From Candidatus Rokuibacteriota bacterium (lineage in GTDB: Bacteria > Methylomirabilota > Methylomirabilia > Rokubacteriales > CSP1-6): a stretch of 33,192 bases of DNA. The translations under genes and the position numbers were made by a program. Of the stretch, positions 1 to 12,477 are shown in pieces; the first letter of the stretch is position 1; the number at the start of each line of letters is the position of its first letter. Location: contig JACPSW010000105.1 in the NCBI GenBank assembly GCA_016193045.1, positions 1-33,192 of the forward strand, in the 5' to 3' direction. Under the pieces are notes generated by a model. The model had not been told where the DNA came from and did not search any database. It saw only the letters and a list, made by a program, of their open reading frames with translations.

Positions 1-128
1 CCACTCGCCCGAACGCCGCGCTGCGCGCGGCGGACGGGACGAGGGGGGCCCACTGCGCGCGGCCCCGTGGGGGCTGCACCCTGCGCCACCCGCCCGGTCG
101 CGCCATCGCCGTACGTGAATAATGCGCG
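1..128. other. Downstream flank of the 15-gene operon; no gene seen
   Basis: This very GC-rich stretch follows the stop codon of the last operon gene. It has many short GC-only self-complementary patches, for example around 1-60, but no hairpin followed by a T-run, so I cannot call an intrinsic terminator. No start codon with a plausible protein is visible on either strand before the window edge. Confidence 0.4.
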
Positions 129-629
129 CTAGGATGTCTCGCAGGGCGGGGTGCGCTCCGCCAGCGCCTTGAGCCGCCGGGGGGTCAGCTCGGTCTTGAG
201 CGCCCAGGACGGGTCGGCGTGCTCGTCCTTCTTCTTCATGAGGAGCCACTCCTTCCCCGTCTTCCCGGCGGCGAAGCGGGCCAACGCGAAACCGCCCTCG
301 AGCTTCTTCCCGTGGAGGACGAAGGCGAGCTTCCCGGCCTTGACCCCGGCCTCGGGTAAGCCTCCCTCGGGCACTTCATAGGTCCCGTGGTCCCAGACCA
401 CCACCGGCCCGGCGCCGTACTGCCCCGCCGGGATGATCCCCTCGAAATCGACGTATTCGACGGGGTGGTCGGGGACCATCACGGCCAGGCGCTTGTCGGC
501 GGGATTCATCGACGGCCCCTTGGGCACCGCCCACGACTTGAGGACCCCGCCCATCTCGAGGCGGAAGTCGTAGTGGAGCCGCGTGGCCCGATGCTCGTGG
601 ACGACGAACCGCTGCGCGCCCTTCGCCAC
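129..629 (-). CDS. Stand-alone LigD-type DNA 3'-phosphoesterase domain protein
   Basis: The 166-aa protein is essentially one 3'-phosphoesterase (PE) domain, the module found at one end of the multidomain end-joining ligase LigD. In that family it trims 3'-phosphates and ribonucleotides at DNA ends using Mn2+. The family signature is clear: [19 protein letters not shown] near residue 8, then [34 protein letters not shown] and VVWDHGTYE. The His/Asp residues of the metal site (HYDF, DHP) are present. No ligase or polymerase domain is attached or adjacent, so it would act alone or with a ligase encoded elsewhere. The start is GTG, 7 bases after the Lon-like protease stop, so it is the last gene of the long operon. 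Its place beside stress genes suggests DNA-end repair during dormancy, which is inference. Confidence 0.9.
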   Translation of the reverse strand: MAKGAQRFVVHEHRATRLHYDFRLEMGGVLKSWAVPKGPSMNPADKRLAVMVPDHPVEYVDFEGIIPAGQYGAGPVVVWDHGTYEVPEGGLPEAGVKAGKLAFVLHGKKLEGGFALARFAAGKTGKEWLLMKKKDEHADPSWALKTELTPRRLKALAERTPPCETS

Positions 630-636
630 GATGTCC

Positions 637-3002
637 CTAGCCCTGCTTGAGCTGCTTGAGCCGGTCGAGGTTGGCGGCCAGCGCCTCCTCCACCGCCCGG
701 TTGAAGCTCCCCTCGGGGAACTGCCCGTCGGGCCCGCGCTCCCCCGCCGCGCGCCCCGAGAGGAGGGCGATCCCCTCGTCCACCGTCCAGACGGCGTGGA
801 TCTGGAAGCGCTCCTCGCGGACGGCCTGGACCACGTCTTCCCGGAGCATCAGATGGCGGACGTTCGCCTCGGGGATCAGCACCCCCTGGCGCCCCGTGAG
901 CCCGCGCGCGCGGCAGACGTCGAAGAAGCCCTCGATCTTCTCGTTGATCCCGCCCACCGCCTGGATCTCGCCCCGCTGGTTGACCGACCCGGTGACGGCG
1001 AGGCCCTGGGCCAGGGCGATCCCGCTGAGGCTCGAGAGGAGCGCGTACAGTTCGGCCGAGGAGGCGCTGTCGCCCTCGATCTCCTCGTACTGCTGCTCGA
1101 AGGTGATGGACGCCGAGAGCGCGAGAGGGTGCTCGCGCGCGTAGCGCCCCGCCAGGAACCCGGTGAGGATCAGGACGCCCTTGGAGTGAACCGGGCCGCC
1201 GAGCTTCGCCTCGCGCTCGATGTCCAGGACGCCCGGCTCCCCCGCGAAGGTTCGGGCGGTGATCCGCGACGGCCGGCCGAAGGCGTGGTCGCCCGAGGCG
1301 AGCACCGAGATGCCGTTGACCTGCCCTACGGCCTCGCCGTCCGTCGCCAGCAGGAGCGCCCCCTCCGCGAACATCCGTCCCATCCGCTCCTCGATCAGGT
1401 TCGCCCGGTAGGTCTTCTGCTCGACGGCGTGGCTCACGTCCTCGCCCTGCACCAGCGGATGCCGGCGCTCGCCCGCCCAGAAGGCCGATTCCCGGATGAG
1501 GTCGAGCAGCTCGCCCAGCCGCGACGTCAGCCGTCCCTGGTGGGCGACCAGCCGCGAGCCGTGCTCGATGAGCTTGGCGACCCCGCTGGAGGAGAACGGG
1601 GGCAGCGCGTCTTCCCGGCACGCGCTCCCGATGAACCGGGCATAGAGCAGCTCGAACTCCGGCGTCCGCGGGAGCGACTCGTCGAAGTCCACCTTGACCT
1701 TGAACAGCTCGCGGAAGTCCTCGTCGAGCATGTACAAGAGGTAATAGAGCAGCGGGCTCCCGATGAGGACCACCTTGACGGAGAGCGGAATCGGCTCGGG
1801 CGCCAGGCTCACCGCGCTGATCAGCCGGTACTCCTCCAGCGGCTCCTCGATCCGGATGGACCCGCCCTTCAGCGCCTTCTTGAGCGCCTCCCAGGCCATG
1901 AAGGTGCGGAGCACGTCCTTGGCCTCGAGGATCACGTAGCCGCCGTTGGCCCGGTGGAGCGCCCCGGCCTTGATGAGGGTAAAGTCCGTCACGAGGGTGC
2001 CGAAGTGCACCCGGTGCTCGATCCGCCCGAGCAGGTTGCCGTGGGTCGGGTTCTGCTCCAGCACCACGGGGGCGCCGCGCTCGCCGCTCCGGTCCACGAG
2101 GACGTTGACCCGGTAGGCCTCCAGGAACGCGCCGGGCGGGGGAAGGAACGGCAGCCCGCCCTTGCCGTCCTCGAGCCGCCTGAACTCCTCCGCGTGCGCG
2201 ATCAGGTCCTCCTCGACCTGGTCCAGGTAGCGGCCGACCGGTGCGAGCCCCGCGAACCGCTCGCGGAGCTCGCCGATGAGCGGCCGGATCGCCGCCGCCG
2301 CCGCCTCGGCGAGGAGCTTCTCGTGCGCCAGGCGGGCCTCCCGCTCGAGCTGGCGGATCTGGCGGAGGCTCGCTTCGAGCCGCTCCTCCAGGGCGCTCTC
2401 GCGGGCCTGGATCGCCTCCCGCGCGGCCTTCGGCAGCGCGGCGAACACCTCCGGCGTGAGCGGCTCGCCCCGCGGCGCCGGGGCGACCGCCATCCCCCGC
2501 GGAGTCCGGATCACCGCAAACCCGTCGGCGCGGGCCGCTTCCTCGAAGCGCTCCATCTCCGTCTGCTGGCGGCGGGAAAAATCCTCCATGACCTGGGCCT
2601 TGTGGCGCTCGAACTCCTCCCCCTCGAAAACCCGGGGCAGCCGCGCCCTCACATCGTCCACGAGCCGCGCCATTTCTTCCCGGAGTTCGCGCCCCCGCCC
2701 CGCGGGAAGCTCGAGCGCCGTGGGCCGGTAGGGATCGGCGAAGTTGTGAACGTAGCAGTAATCCGGCGGTGTCGGCTCCTCCTGGGCGGTCCGCGTCAGG
2801 ACGCGGCGCATGGTGGTGGTCTTCCCGGTGGCGGCGGGACCCAGGACGAACAGGTTGTACCCGGCCCGGCGCATGCCGATGCCGAAGCTGGTCGCGCTCA
2901 CCGCGCGGTCCTGGCCGATCATGCCGTCGAGCAGGGGGAGCTCCGCCGTGGACCTGAACGGCAGGGCCGTGGGGTCGCAGACGGCCCGCACCTCTTCCGG
3001 CT

Positions 3003-3018
<16 letters not shown>
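637..3018 (-). CDS. Lon-family ATP-dependent protease (AAA_32/LonB-like type)
   Basis: A 793-aa soluble AAA+ serine protease, closer in layout to the AAA_32/Lon_C group than to classical LonA because it lacks the LonA N-terminal substrate domain. Walker A (GPAATGKT) is at residues 60-67. A long charged, probably coiled-coil insert follows at about 150-270. The C-terminal peptidase domain carries the Ser-Lys dyad: Ser about 651 in [10 protein letters not shown] and Lys about 694 in GGINEKIEG, within the conserved run [15 protein letters not shown]. It would degrade misfolded or regulatory proteins in the cytoplasm. I chose ATG 3018 (MARRLKPEE) because homologues begin this way; it overlaps the PEP synthase stop by 16 bases, implying coupling. 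The frame stays open further upstream, but that part reads as the PEP synthase shadow. Confidence 0.93.
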
Positions 3019-6658
<3,640 letters not shown>

Positions 6659-6662
<4 letters not shown>

Positions 6663-7705
6663 GTCCATACGCCTGGAATAGCCGTGTGGCAGACCGGACA
6701 GCGCCCGGCCGCGAGGCAGTTGTCGAGGACCCGGAACCCGCGGCGCTCCAGGAGCCGCCGGCCGCAGTCCGGGCATGCCGTGTTCTCCCACGGATCGCCG
6801 GGGACGTTCCCGGTATAGACGTAGCGGAGCCCCGCCTTCCGCCCGATCAGGGCCGCCCGGTGGAGCGTCTCGGGCGGGGTCGGCGAGGCGTCGGTCAGCC
6901 GGTAGGCCGGGAAGAACGCCGAGACGTGCCACGGCATGCCGCGGTCCACCGAGGCCAGCCACCGCGCGAGCGCGCCCAGCTCCTCGTCTCCGTCGTTCAG
7001 CCCGGGGATCACGAGCGTCGTCACCTCCACCCAGATGCCCAGCTCCCGCATGGCGCGGATGGTCTCGAGCACCGGGGCAAGCGTCGCGCCGCAGACCTTG
7101 CGGTAGTAGCGGTCGGAGAAGCTCTTGAGATCCACGTTGGCGGCGTGGAGCACGGGCGCGACGAGGGCGAGCGCCTCCCGCGTCATGTAGCCGTTGGTGA
7201 CGAAGAGGTTCCGCATCCCGGCCGCGGCGGCGAGCCGGCTCGTCTCGAGGGCCAGCTCGAAGAAGATCGTGGGCTCGGTGTAGGTGTACGCGATCGAGCG
7301 GCAGCCCGCGGCGCGCGCGGCCGCCACGATCTCCTCCGGGGCGATCGCGTCCCCCGGAAGGGGGCCGGGACGCTCGCGGGGCCACTGGGAGATGATGTAG
7401 TTCTGGCAAAAGAGGCAGTGGAAATTGCAGCCGACCGTCGCGATGGAGTAGGCGAGGGTGCCGGGCAGGAAGTGGAAGAACGGCTTCTTCTCGATGGGAT
7501 CGATGCCGACGCTGATGACGCGATCCGCGACCAGCGTGACCAGTTGCCCCTCGAGATTCTCCCGCACGCCGCAGATTCCGCGGAGCCCCGGGCGGATGCG
7601 GCAGCGGTGGGCGCAGAGGTTGCACACCACGCTCCCGTCCGGCCGCGGCTCCCAGAGAAGCGCCTGGAGGGCGGTGGCCGGGGGAGCCGTGGCGGTCGGG
7701 GGCAC
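6659..7705 (-). CDS. amrS: AmmeMemoRadiSam-system radical SAM enzyme (AmrS-like)
   Basis: A 348-aa radical SAM protein of the PflA-like/AmrS group. The 4Fe-4S motif CNFHCLFC lies at residues 93-100. An N-terminal cysteine patch (CNLCAHRC, CGVR, residues 28-46) and a C-terminal zinc-ribbon-like pair (CPDC near 300, CPVC near the end, closing with TAIPGVW) match the family layout. The family usually co-occurs with Memo and AMMECR1 proteins; its substrate is unknown to me and neither partner is encoded here. I chose GTG 7705 because AGGAG sits 8 bases upstream; the frame continues upstream but only as a shadow of the next gene. It follows the eRF1-like gene by 20 bases and overlaps ppsA by 4 bases (ATGA). 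Confidence 0.88.
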
Positions 7706-7725
7706 CGGTCGGTCTCCTCGCCGGG

Positions 7726-8856
7726 TCAGAGCGGATAGCGCAGGAGCGCCGCCACGCCGCCCACGCGCGCGAGCGCTTGATGGACCCCGACCGTCTCCAC
7801 CTTGCCGCCGGTGGCGATGACGCGCTCCGCGATCGCCCCGCCCAGCTCCGCCGCCGTGGTGGGCTTGCCGCACAGGCGGCAGGTGGCGGCGTCGCCGCTC
7901 TGGAGCGCCCCGCACTCGACGCAGAGACGGCCGGGCTGACTGAACCCCTGGAGCAGGTACAGGCGCTGCACCGCGCCGCGGGCGACGGCCTCGAGCGTCT
8001 CGTCGAGCCCGGCCACGGCCCGGCCCCCTTTCGCCGCCTCGGTGAGGATCGCATCCACCGCGTCCGCCCCCTCGCCGCCGCGGAGGCGGGCCAGAAACTG
8101 GGCGGCGCGCCCGACCAGGACGGCGGCCGACTCGTGGCGCGCGCCGGCGATGCTGCCGACGATCCGCTCGGCGATTCGCGGCGGCAGCCGCTTCTGAAAC
8201 ACCGCGATCGTCCGCGGCTCCCCCGCCATGACGATCCGCCGCACCCCGTTCCCCTCGGTCAGGCCGATCAGCGCCTCCACGACGGCCTCGAAGTGGCGCC
8301 CCCGATGATCCTGGACGTGACGCTGGTAGCGGGACTGGGCCAGCTGCGCCCAGCCGCCCCGGCGGTGATGGCCGGGCACCTCGCTCTCGAGGGCCACCTC
8401 CTCCCCCACGCCCTCGGCCGTCAACGGCACGAGGCGGGCGCTCTCGCCGTCCACGAAGACCATCAGGGCCGACGGGGTCGTCTCCAGCAACGCCGCCAGG
8501 GGGGAGAGGTAGGGCGCCTCGGCGACCACGAAGGCGCTCTCGAACGGGACCCGCAGGGGAACGACCTCGCGAAGGCCCAGGCTCTGGCAGGCGAACAGCG
8601 CCACCCCGTTGGCCTCGGGGACCAGCGCCTGTGTGATGAGCGCCTCGCCCTCGGCCTGGATCCAGTCCAGGTCGGCCTGGATGCCCCCGGCCGTCGCCGT
8701 CTTGCGGGCCTTGCGGATCTCGTTCTTGAGGAACACCCGGACCCGGTCGCGCTGATGCTCGTCGCCCCAGCGGGTGTTCAGGTACACGCTCACCACGGGG
8801 GTCTCGCCCGTCCCCCGCAGCTTGGCCAGCTCCGTCAACCGCGCGCCGACGTCCAT
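7726..8856 (-). CDS. Bacterial eRF1-like protein (baeRF / Vms1-like peptidyl-tRNA hydrolase family)
   Basis: The 376-aa protein resembles the bacterial archaeo-eukaryotic release-factor-like (baeRF/VLRF1) proteins related to Vms1/ANKZF1, proposed to release nascent chains from stalled ribosomes or 50S-tRNA complexes. The N-terminal half begins with the VVSVYLNTR strand and a charged helix. The central domain holds the conserved stretch HHRRGGWAQLAQSRYQRH (near residue 185) and a following VMAGEP strand. The C-terminal third resembles the eRF1/L7Ae-like domain and contains a zinc ribbon, CVECG...CRLCG. I do not see the GGQ motif of classical release factors; the family is often GGQ-variable. 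It is coupled to the 65-aa gene upstream by a 7-base gap. Family assignment is by recognition only. Confidence 0.72.
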   Translation of the reverse strand: MDVGARLTELAKLRGTGETPVVSVYLNTRWGDEHQRDRVRVFLKNEIRKARKTATAGGIQADLDWIQAEGEALITQALVPEANGVALFACQSLGLREVVPLRVPFESAFVVAEAPYLSPLAALLETTPSALMVFVDGESARLVPLTAEGVGEEVALESEVPGHHRRGGWAQLAQSRYQRHVQDHRGRHFEAVVEALIGLTEGNGVRRIVMAGEPRTIAVFQKRLPPRIAERIVGSIAGARHESAAVLVGRAAQFLARLRGGEGADAVDAILTEAAKGGRAVAGLDETLEAVARGAVQRLYLLQGFSQPGRLCVECGALQSGDAATCRLCGKPTTAAELGGAIAERVIATGGKVETVGVHQALARVGGVAALLRYPL

Positions 8857-8863
8857 GACTCCC

Positions 8864-9061
8864 TCAGGCGAAGAACGCCTCGATCTCTGCCCTGAGCGTG
8901 GTCTCGGCCTCGACGGGATCCGAGGCCTTGACCTCGAAGAGCATCCCCTTTTCGTGGCTGAGGCCCTCCACCACCACGCCGACGGCGACCCAGCCGAACG
9001 GCTCCACCTTTTCGAGCTCGATGTCCACCAGCCGCCCCCTGATCCGATCCATCGTCAGCAT
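8864..9061 (-). CDS. Small conserved-looking protein of unknown function (65 aa)
   Basis: The 65-residue protein starts MLTMDRIRGRLVDIELEKVE and ends in an acidic helix, AETTLRAEIEAFFA. It reads as a compact beta-rich front followed by one helix and has no cysteines, signal peptide or membrane segment. ATG 9061 is preferred because AGGAG is 6 bases upstream; a GTG at 9079 would add six residues. I do not recognise a family. It sits between the FmdB zinc-ribbon gene and the eRF1-like gene (7-base gap), so it may be a small partner of the eRF1-like protein, but nothing in the sequence proves it. Confidence 0.7.
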   Translation of the reverse strand: MLTMDRIRGRLVDIELEKVEPFGWVAVGVVVEGLSHEKGMLFEVKASDPVEAETTLRAEIEAFFA

Positions 9062-9098
9062 CGTCGTCTCCTGAGCCACTGGGCCGCGGGTCCTGCCC

Positions 9099-9263
9099 TC
9101 AGCTTTTCTTGGCGGTCCGCGCGACGAACGTCTGCATGACCGCCTCGACGGCCTCGCTCCCGCAGCCGGGACACCGGATCTTGGCCGCGGCGCGCTCGCT
9201 GATCCGCAGCAGCAGGGTGAAAACCTTCTTGCAGTTCCGGCACTCGAACTCGTACTGCGGCAT
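9099..9263 (-). CDS. FmdB-family zinc-ribbon protein (54 aa)
   Basis: This tiny protein opens MPQYEFECRNCKKVF and continues with CPGCG, giving two CxxC pairs that form a single zinc ribbon. That matches the FmdB/CxxC_CXXC_SSSS family of putative regulatory proteins, first noted next to formamidase genes. Its molecular role is not established. The start ATG shares one base with the stop TAA of the preceding USP gene (TAATG), so translation is probably coupled. The frame is open upstream but that region is the USP gene in another frame. Confidence 0.85.
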   Translation of the reverse strand: MPQYEFECRNCKKVFTLLLRISERAAAKIRCPGCGSEAVEAVMQTFVARTAKKS

Positions 9264-9709
9264 TAGGACCCCCAGAGGCCGGGGTGATACAGCACGACCG
9301 GCAGCCGGGACTTCCGGAAGACCTGCTCGGCCACGCTGCCGAGCACCGTGCGGCCGAGCCCGCTCCGTCCCGCCGTCGCCACCGCGATGAGGTCGGCGCC
9401 GAAGGCCTCGGCTTCCAGGAGGATCTCCTGCACCGGGTCCCCGAACCGCACGACGCACTCCACCGGGATCCCCTCGAACTGGACCTCGACGGCCCGCAGG
9501 TAATCCATCCCCTCCGCCTCCAGGCGTTCCATCTCCTGGTCCAGATAGGCGACCACCCGCCCCGTCTCGCTCACCAGGGCCTGCGGCAGCGGGGCCACGT
9601 GGAGCAGGCGCACGGTCGCCCCCGCCCCGCGCGCGGCATCCGCCACCACCGGCACGATGGACTCCGCCAGCGGCGACGCATCCAGCGGCACCAGAACTCG
9701 CTTCGCCAT
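9263..9709 (-). CDS. Universal stress protein (UspA family), single domain
   Basis: A 148-aa Usp with the typical opening KRVLVPLDASPLAESIVP. The nucleotide-binding motif G-x2-G-x9-G(S) is altered: the segment reads ATAGRSGLGRTVLGS, so the first Gly is Ala. The domain still has the RSGLG loop and GS that contact phosphates in ATP-binding Usps. Usps act as ATP-dependent switches in starvation and low-oxygen survival. It follows the APH-fold kinase by 3 bases and shares a base with fmdB. It is one of six Usp domains in this operon. Confidence 0.92.
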   Translation of the reverse strand: MAKRVLVPLDASPLAESIVPVVADAARGAGATVRLLHVAPLPQALVSETGRVVAYLDQEMERLEAEGMDYLRAVEVQFEGIPVECVVRFGDPVQEILLEAEAFGADLIAVATAGRSGLGRTVLGSVAEQVFRKSRLPVVLYHPGLWGS

Positions 9710-9712
9710 GGT

Positions 9713-10816
9713 CTATCCCTCCCTCGCGGCCGTGCCCTGGAAGCTCCGGTCCACGGCGCTCCGATCGAACGGCCCCAGATCCCCCATGGAGGCGGCGAAG
9801 TTGAGGAGCGCGATCCGCACGCCCTCGGGGATGCGCGGGTACCAGCGCGGGTGGGCGATCACGAGCGCCCGGCTGGCGTAGAACGGCGGCAGCACCTCGA
9901 GCAGCTCATGATCGCCGCTCCGAGCGCGGTACCCATCGAGGAACCGGTGGAAGAACTCCTTGAAGGGTTCCGCCAGGCCCGGCCCCTTCAGGAGGCCGAA
10001 GAACAGGTAGTTGATGCTGAGGGCGGCCACGTCGTCGGCTGGCTCCCCCCACTCGCCCCGGCTCCGGTCCAGGACGGAGAAATCGGTTCCCTCGCGGAAG
10101 AGGAGGTTCCACGGGTGGAAGTCGCCGTGGACCGGCGCCAGCCGGTGGGTGAACCCCCGCAGCCGCCAGCGCCACTCGACCGCCGCATGCTCCAGGGCCG
10201 CGCACGCCTCCGGCGGCAGCAGCGGGTACGGGTGGGGGTAGCTGTCGAGGATCCCCATGAGGCACTCGCCGTGCCCGACGAGCTCTCGGACGCGCCGCTG
10301 GTAGAGCCACGGCGCCCGCTTCTTCTCCGTGTGGATCTCGGCCAGGTAGCCCGCCAGGGCGTCCACCCGCCCGAGGTCCAGCGACCGCGCCGCTTCGGTG
10401 AGGAGGCGGTCCAGATCGAGCCAGTACGGCGTCCCTTCGGCCTTCTCGACGAGCTGGAAGAACTCTGTCGAGTCGCCGGCGGAGACCAGCTCGCCGCCCG
10501 CGCGCACGAACCCGACGTCCCAGCTCCTGACGTGGCGCGGCAGGGCGTTGAACGCGGGGTGCCCCCACAGCGCGGCCCAGGCGCGGTCCGCGGGGTACTC
10601 GTGGCCGAAGCCCTCCTCGGGCCGGGTGCGGGCCAGGACGAACTGCCGCGGCTCGCCCCCGATCAGGCACTCCACTTCGAGCGGCACCCCGTAGCCGAAG
10701 GCCTTGGGATTGGACCCCTCGCCGAGATTGTCCTTGAGGGGGCGCACGGCCAGCAGCTCAACCGGCCGCCGGAAGACCCGGGCAAGGTACGCCTGCAGCT
10801 CCCTCGACTCGATCAT
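9713..10816 (-). CDS. Aminoglycoside phosphotransferase/choline kinase-fold kinase
   Basis: The 367-aa protein has the small-molecule kinase fold of the APH family. The catalytic loop HGDFHPWNLL is at residues 230-239. The metal-binding Asp is in FSVLDRSRGEWGEPADD (Asp 250), where most relatives have an IDFE/IDWE-type motif, so the metal site is somewhat divergent. The N-lobe contains ECLIGGEPRQFVLAR. The family phosphorylates diverse small molecules, and resistance to aminoglycosides should not be assumed: the neighbours are stress proteins, and ecological APH homologues usually have other substrates. It lies 10 bases after one USP gene and 3 before another. Confidence 0.82.
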   Translation of the reverse strand: MIESRELQAYLARVFRRPVELLAVRPLKDNLGEGSNPKAFGYGVPLEVECLIGGEPRQFVLARTRPEEGFGHEYPADRAWAALWGHPAFNALPRHVRSWDVGFVRAGGELVSAGDSTEFFQLVEKAEGTPYWLDLDRLLTEAARSLDLGRVDALAGYLAEIHTEKKRAPWLYQRRVRELVGHGECLMGILDSYPHPYPLLPPEACAALEHAAVEWRWRLRGFTHRLAPVHGDFHPWNLLFREGTDFSVLDRSRGEWGEPADDVAALSINYLFFGLLKGPGLAEPFKEFFHRFLDGYRARSGDHELLEVLPPFYASRALVIAHPRWYPRIPEGVRIALLNFAASMGDLGPFDRSAVDRSFQGTAAREG

Positions 10817-10826
10817 GCGTCGCGCC

Positions 10827-11273
10827 CTATTTCCCGCGGACCGTGAGCACCGGGCACGGGGCCAGCGCGATCACCCGCTCGGCCACACTCCCGAGAAAGA
10901 ATTTGGACAGGCCGCTCCGCCCATGAGTCCCCATCACGATCAGGTCGGCGCGCTTGGAGCGGGCGACCCGCGCGATCCGGTCGTAGGGCACGCCCTCCAG
11001 CAGCACCGCCTGGACCCGCGCCTTGGCCTTCTGGGCCTTGGCCGACACCTTGGCCAGCTCCCGCTGCGCGCCCCGGCGAGCCGAAGCCTCGAGCTCCTCG
11101 TAGGTCCTGGGCGAGACGTAGCCGTCTCCGATGAACGGCGTGGGCGGGATCATCACGTGGACCAGCAAGAGCTGGGCCCGGCTCTCCTTGGCCAGGGCCA
11201 CGGCCTTCAGGAACGCCGCCCCCGAGGCGCGGGAGAAATCGGTGGGATGAAGAATCCGACGAACCCCTTTCAT
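10827..11273 (-). CDS. Universal stress protein (UspA family), single domain
   Basis: A 148-aa Usp beginning KGVRRILHPTDFSRASGAAF. The nucleotide motif is canonical: GTHGRSGLSKFFLGS follows G-x2-G-x9-GS, so ATP binding is expected. The ending CPVLTVRGK is the usual final strand. It is separated from the HPF-like gene by 21 bases, which include an AAAGGAG ribosome-binding site, and from the next gene by 10 bases. Confidence 0.94.
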   Translation of the reverse strand: MKGVRRILHPTDFSRASGAAFLKAVALAKESRAQLLLVHVMIPPTPFIGDGYVSPRTYEELEASARRGAQRELAKVSAKAQKAKARVQAVLLEGVPYDRIARVARSKRADLIVMGTHGRSGLSKFFLGSVAERVIALAPCPVLTVRGK

Positions 11274-11294
11274 ACCCGGACTCCTTTCCTGGGC

Positions 11295-11645
11295 TTACTC
11301 CGACACCAGCCGCTTGGCGGCGAAGTACTTCTTGGGGTAGCGGGCCCGCTCCAGGCGCCGCTCCCGGTACTCCGCCAGCTCCCGCTTCAGGCCGCCGAAG
11401 CTCCGGTCGAAGGCGAGCCAGGCGTTCTCGGCCACGTCTTCCACCCGGATCGCGGGCCGCCGGGGGATGCGGACGGTCAGCGCGCAGCGCATCGCCCGGC
11501 CTCCCTTGGGACCGTTGTCGTCGATGAAGGTCGCCACGGCCGTGACGGGACTCGCCTGGATCCGCCCGAGCTCCCGGGCCAGCCGCTTCTCGATCCGGGC
11601 GCCGAGCGCCGGCGCCAGCGACACGCCGCGAAGTTCGATGTGCAT
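11295..11645 (-). CDS. HPF/RaiA-type ribosome-associated (hibernation) protein, short form
   Basis: The 116-aa protein has the layout of the S30AE/HPF domain: an opening strand MHIELRGVSLAPALGARIEKRL, a central strand with FIDDNGPKGG, and a second helix VAENAWLAFDRSFGGLKREL. The conserved residues are less obvious than in classical HPF, and the tail is the basic RRLERARYPKKYF. Members bind the 30S decoding region and inactivate or dimerise ribosomes in stationary phase. No long-HPF C-terminal dimerisation domain is present. ATG 11645 gives the expected family length, and it lies 10 bases after birA. Confidence 0.78.
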   Translation of the reverse strand: MHIELRGVSLAPALGARIEKRLARELGRIQASPVTAVATFIDDNGPKGGRAMRCALTVRIPRRPAIRVEDVAENAWLAFDRSFGGLKRELAEYRERRLERARYPKKYFAAKRLVSE

Positions 11646-11655
11646 GGAAACGCCC

Positions 11656-12477
11656 TCAATCCAGCAGGCGGACCTGCCCCGCCACGATCTGCCGGGCCCG
11701 TCCCTTCGCTTCTTCCACGAGGAGGTGTCCCTCGGCGTCAACGCCGAGGGCCCTGCCCTGAACGACGCTCCCGTCCTCCCGCACCTCCACCCGCCGCCCG
11801 GTCAGGATGTCACGATCGCGCCAGGCCTGCAACAGGGCCTCCGCGTGCCGGTCCCGGTAGACGTAGAACCACTCGTCGAGGAAGGTGAGGAAGCTGGCCG
11901 CGAAGGCGTTCCGGTCGATGTCCCGGCCCGCCAGCTCCCGGAGCGAGGCGGCCGCTCTGCCGGCATCGCCGAGTGCCTCCTGGAGCGCCCTGCTCTCGAC
12001 GTTGAGGTTCACCCCCACCCCGAGGATCACGTAGTCCAGCCGCTCCCCGGTCGTGGCCAGCTCGGCGAGCACTCCCGCCACCTTCTTCCGATTCACCAGG
12101 ATGTCGTTGGGCCACTTGATGGCCGCCGGGAGCCCGAGGGACCGGACCGCGTCGGCGACCGCCAGGCCGGCCATGAAGGAGAAGACCGGCGCGTCCTTCG
12201 GCCCGATGGCGGGCCGGAAGAGGACCGAGGCGTAGAGGTTCACGCCGAACGGCGAGAACCAGCTCTTGCCGAGCCGGCCCCGCCCGGCGCTCTGGCTCTC
12301 GGCCAGCACGGTCGTTCCCTCGCGCGCCCCGGCCTTCGCCAGGTGGCGGAGGGCGTCGTTGGTGGACGACACCTCGCCGAACAGGTAGATCTGGCGCGCC
12401 ACGGTCTTGGCCGAGAGCTGCCGGCGGATCAACTCGATGCTGAGCGCGTCCTGCAGGATCGACACTTCAGGGGACAC
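11656..12477 (-). CDS. birA: Biotin--[acetyl-CoA-carboxylase] ligase, class I (no DNA-binding domain)
   Basis: The 273-aa enzyme activates biotin to biotinyl-AMP and attaches it to the BCCP lysine of biotin-dependent carboxylases. The adenylate-binding motif GRGRLGKSW is at 65-73 and KWPNDI at 121-126; GVGVNLNVE follows. The C-terminal SH3-like domain begins near residue 225. The N-terminal winged helix of the bifunctional repressor BirA is missing, so it should not bind an operator. The start is GTG, overlapping the upstream USP gene by 11 bases. Its inclusion in a stress operon is odd, although biotin ligases travel in many operons. Confidence 0.92.
   Translation of the reverse strand: MSPEVSILQDALSIELIRRQLSAKTVARQIYLFGEVSSTNDALRHLAKAGAREGTTVLAESQSAGRGRLGKSWFSPFGVNLYASVLFRPAIGPKDAPVFSFMAGLAVADAVRSLGLPAAIKWPNDILVNRKKVAGVLAELATTGERLDYVILGVGVNLNVESRALQEALGDAGRAAASLRELAGRDIDRNAFAASFLTFLDEWFYVYRDRHAEALLQAWRDRDILTGRRVEVREDGSVVQGRALGVDAEGHLLVEEAKGRARQIVAGQVRLLD

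Noticed and set aside
9713..10816. Antibiotic (aminoglycoside) resistance gene
   Set aside because: The fold and HGDFHPWN motif are shared by many small-molecule kinases; metal loop and context do not support a resistance role.
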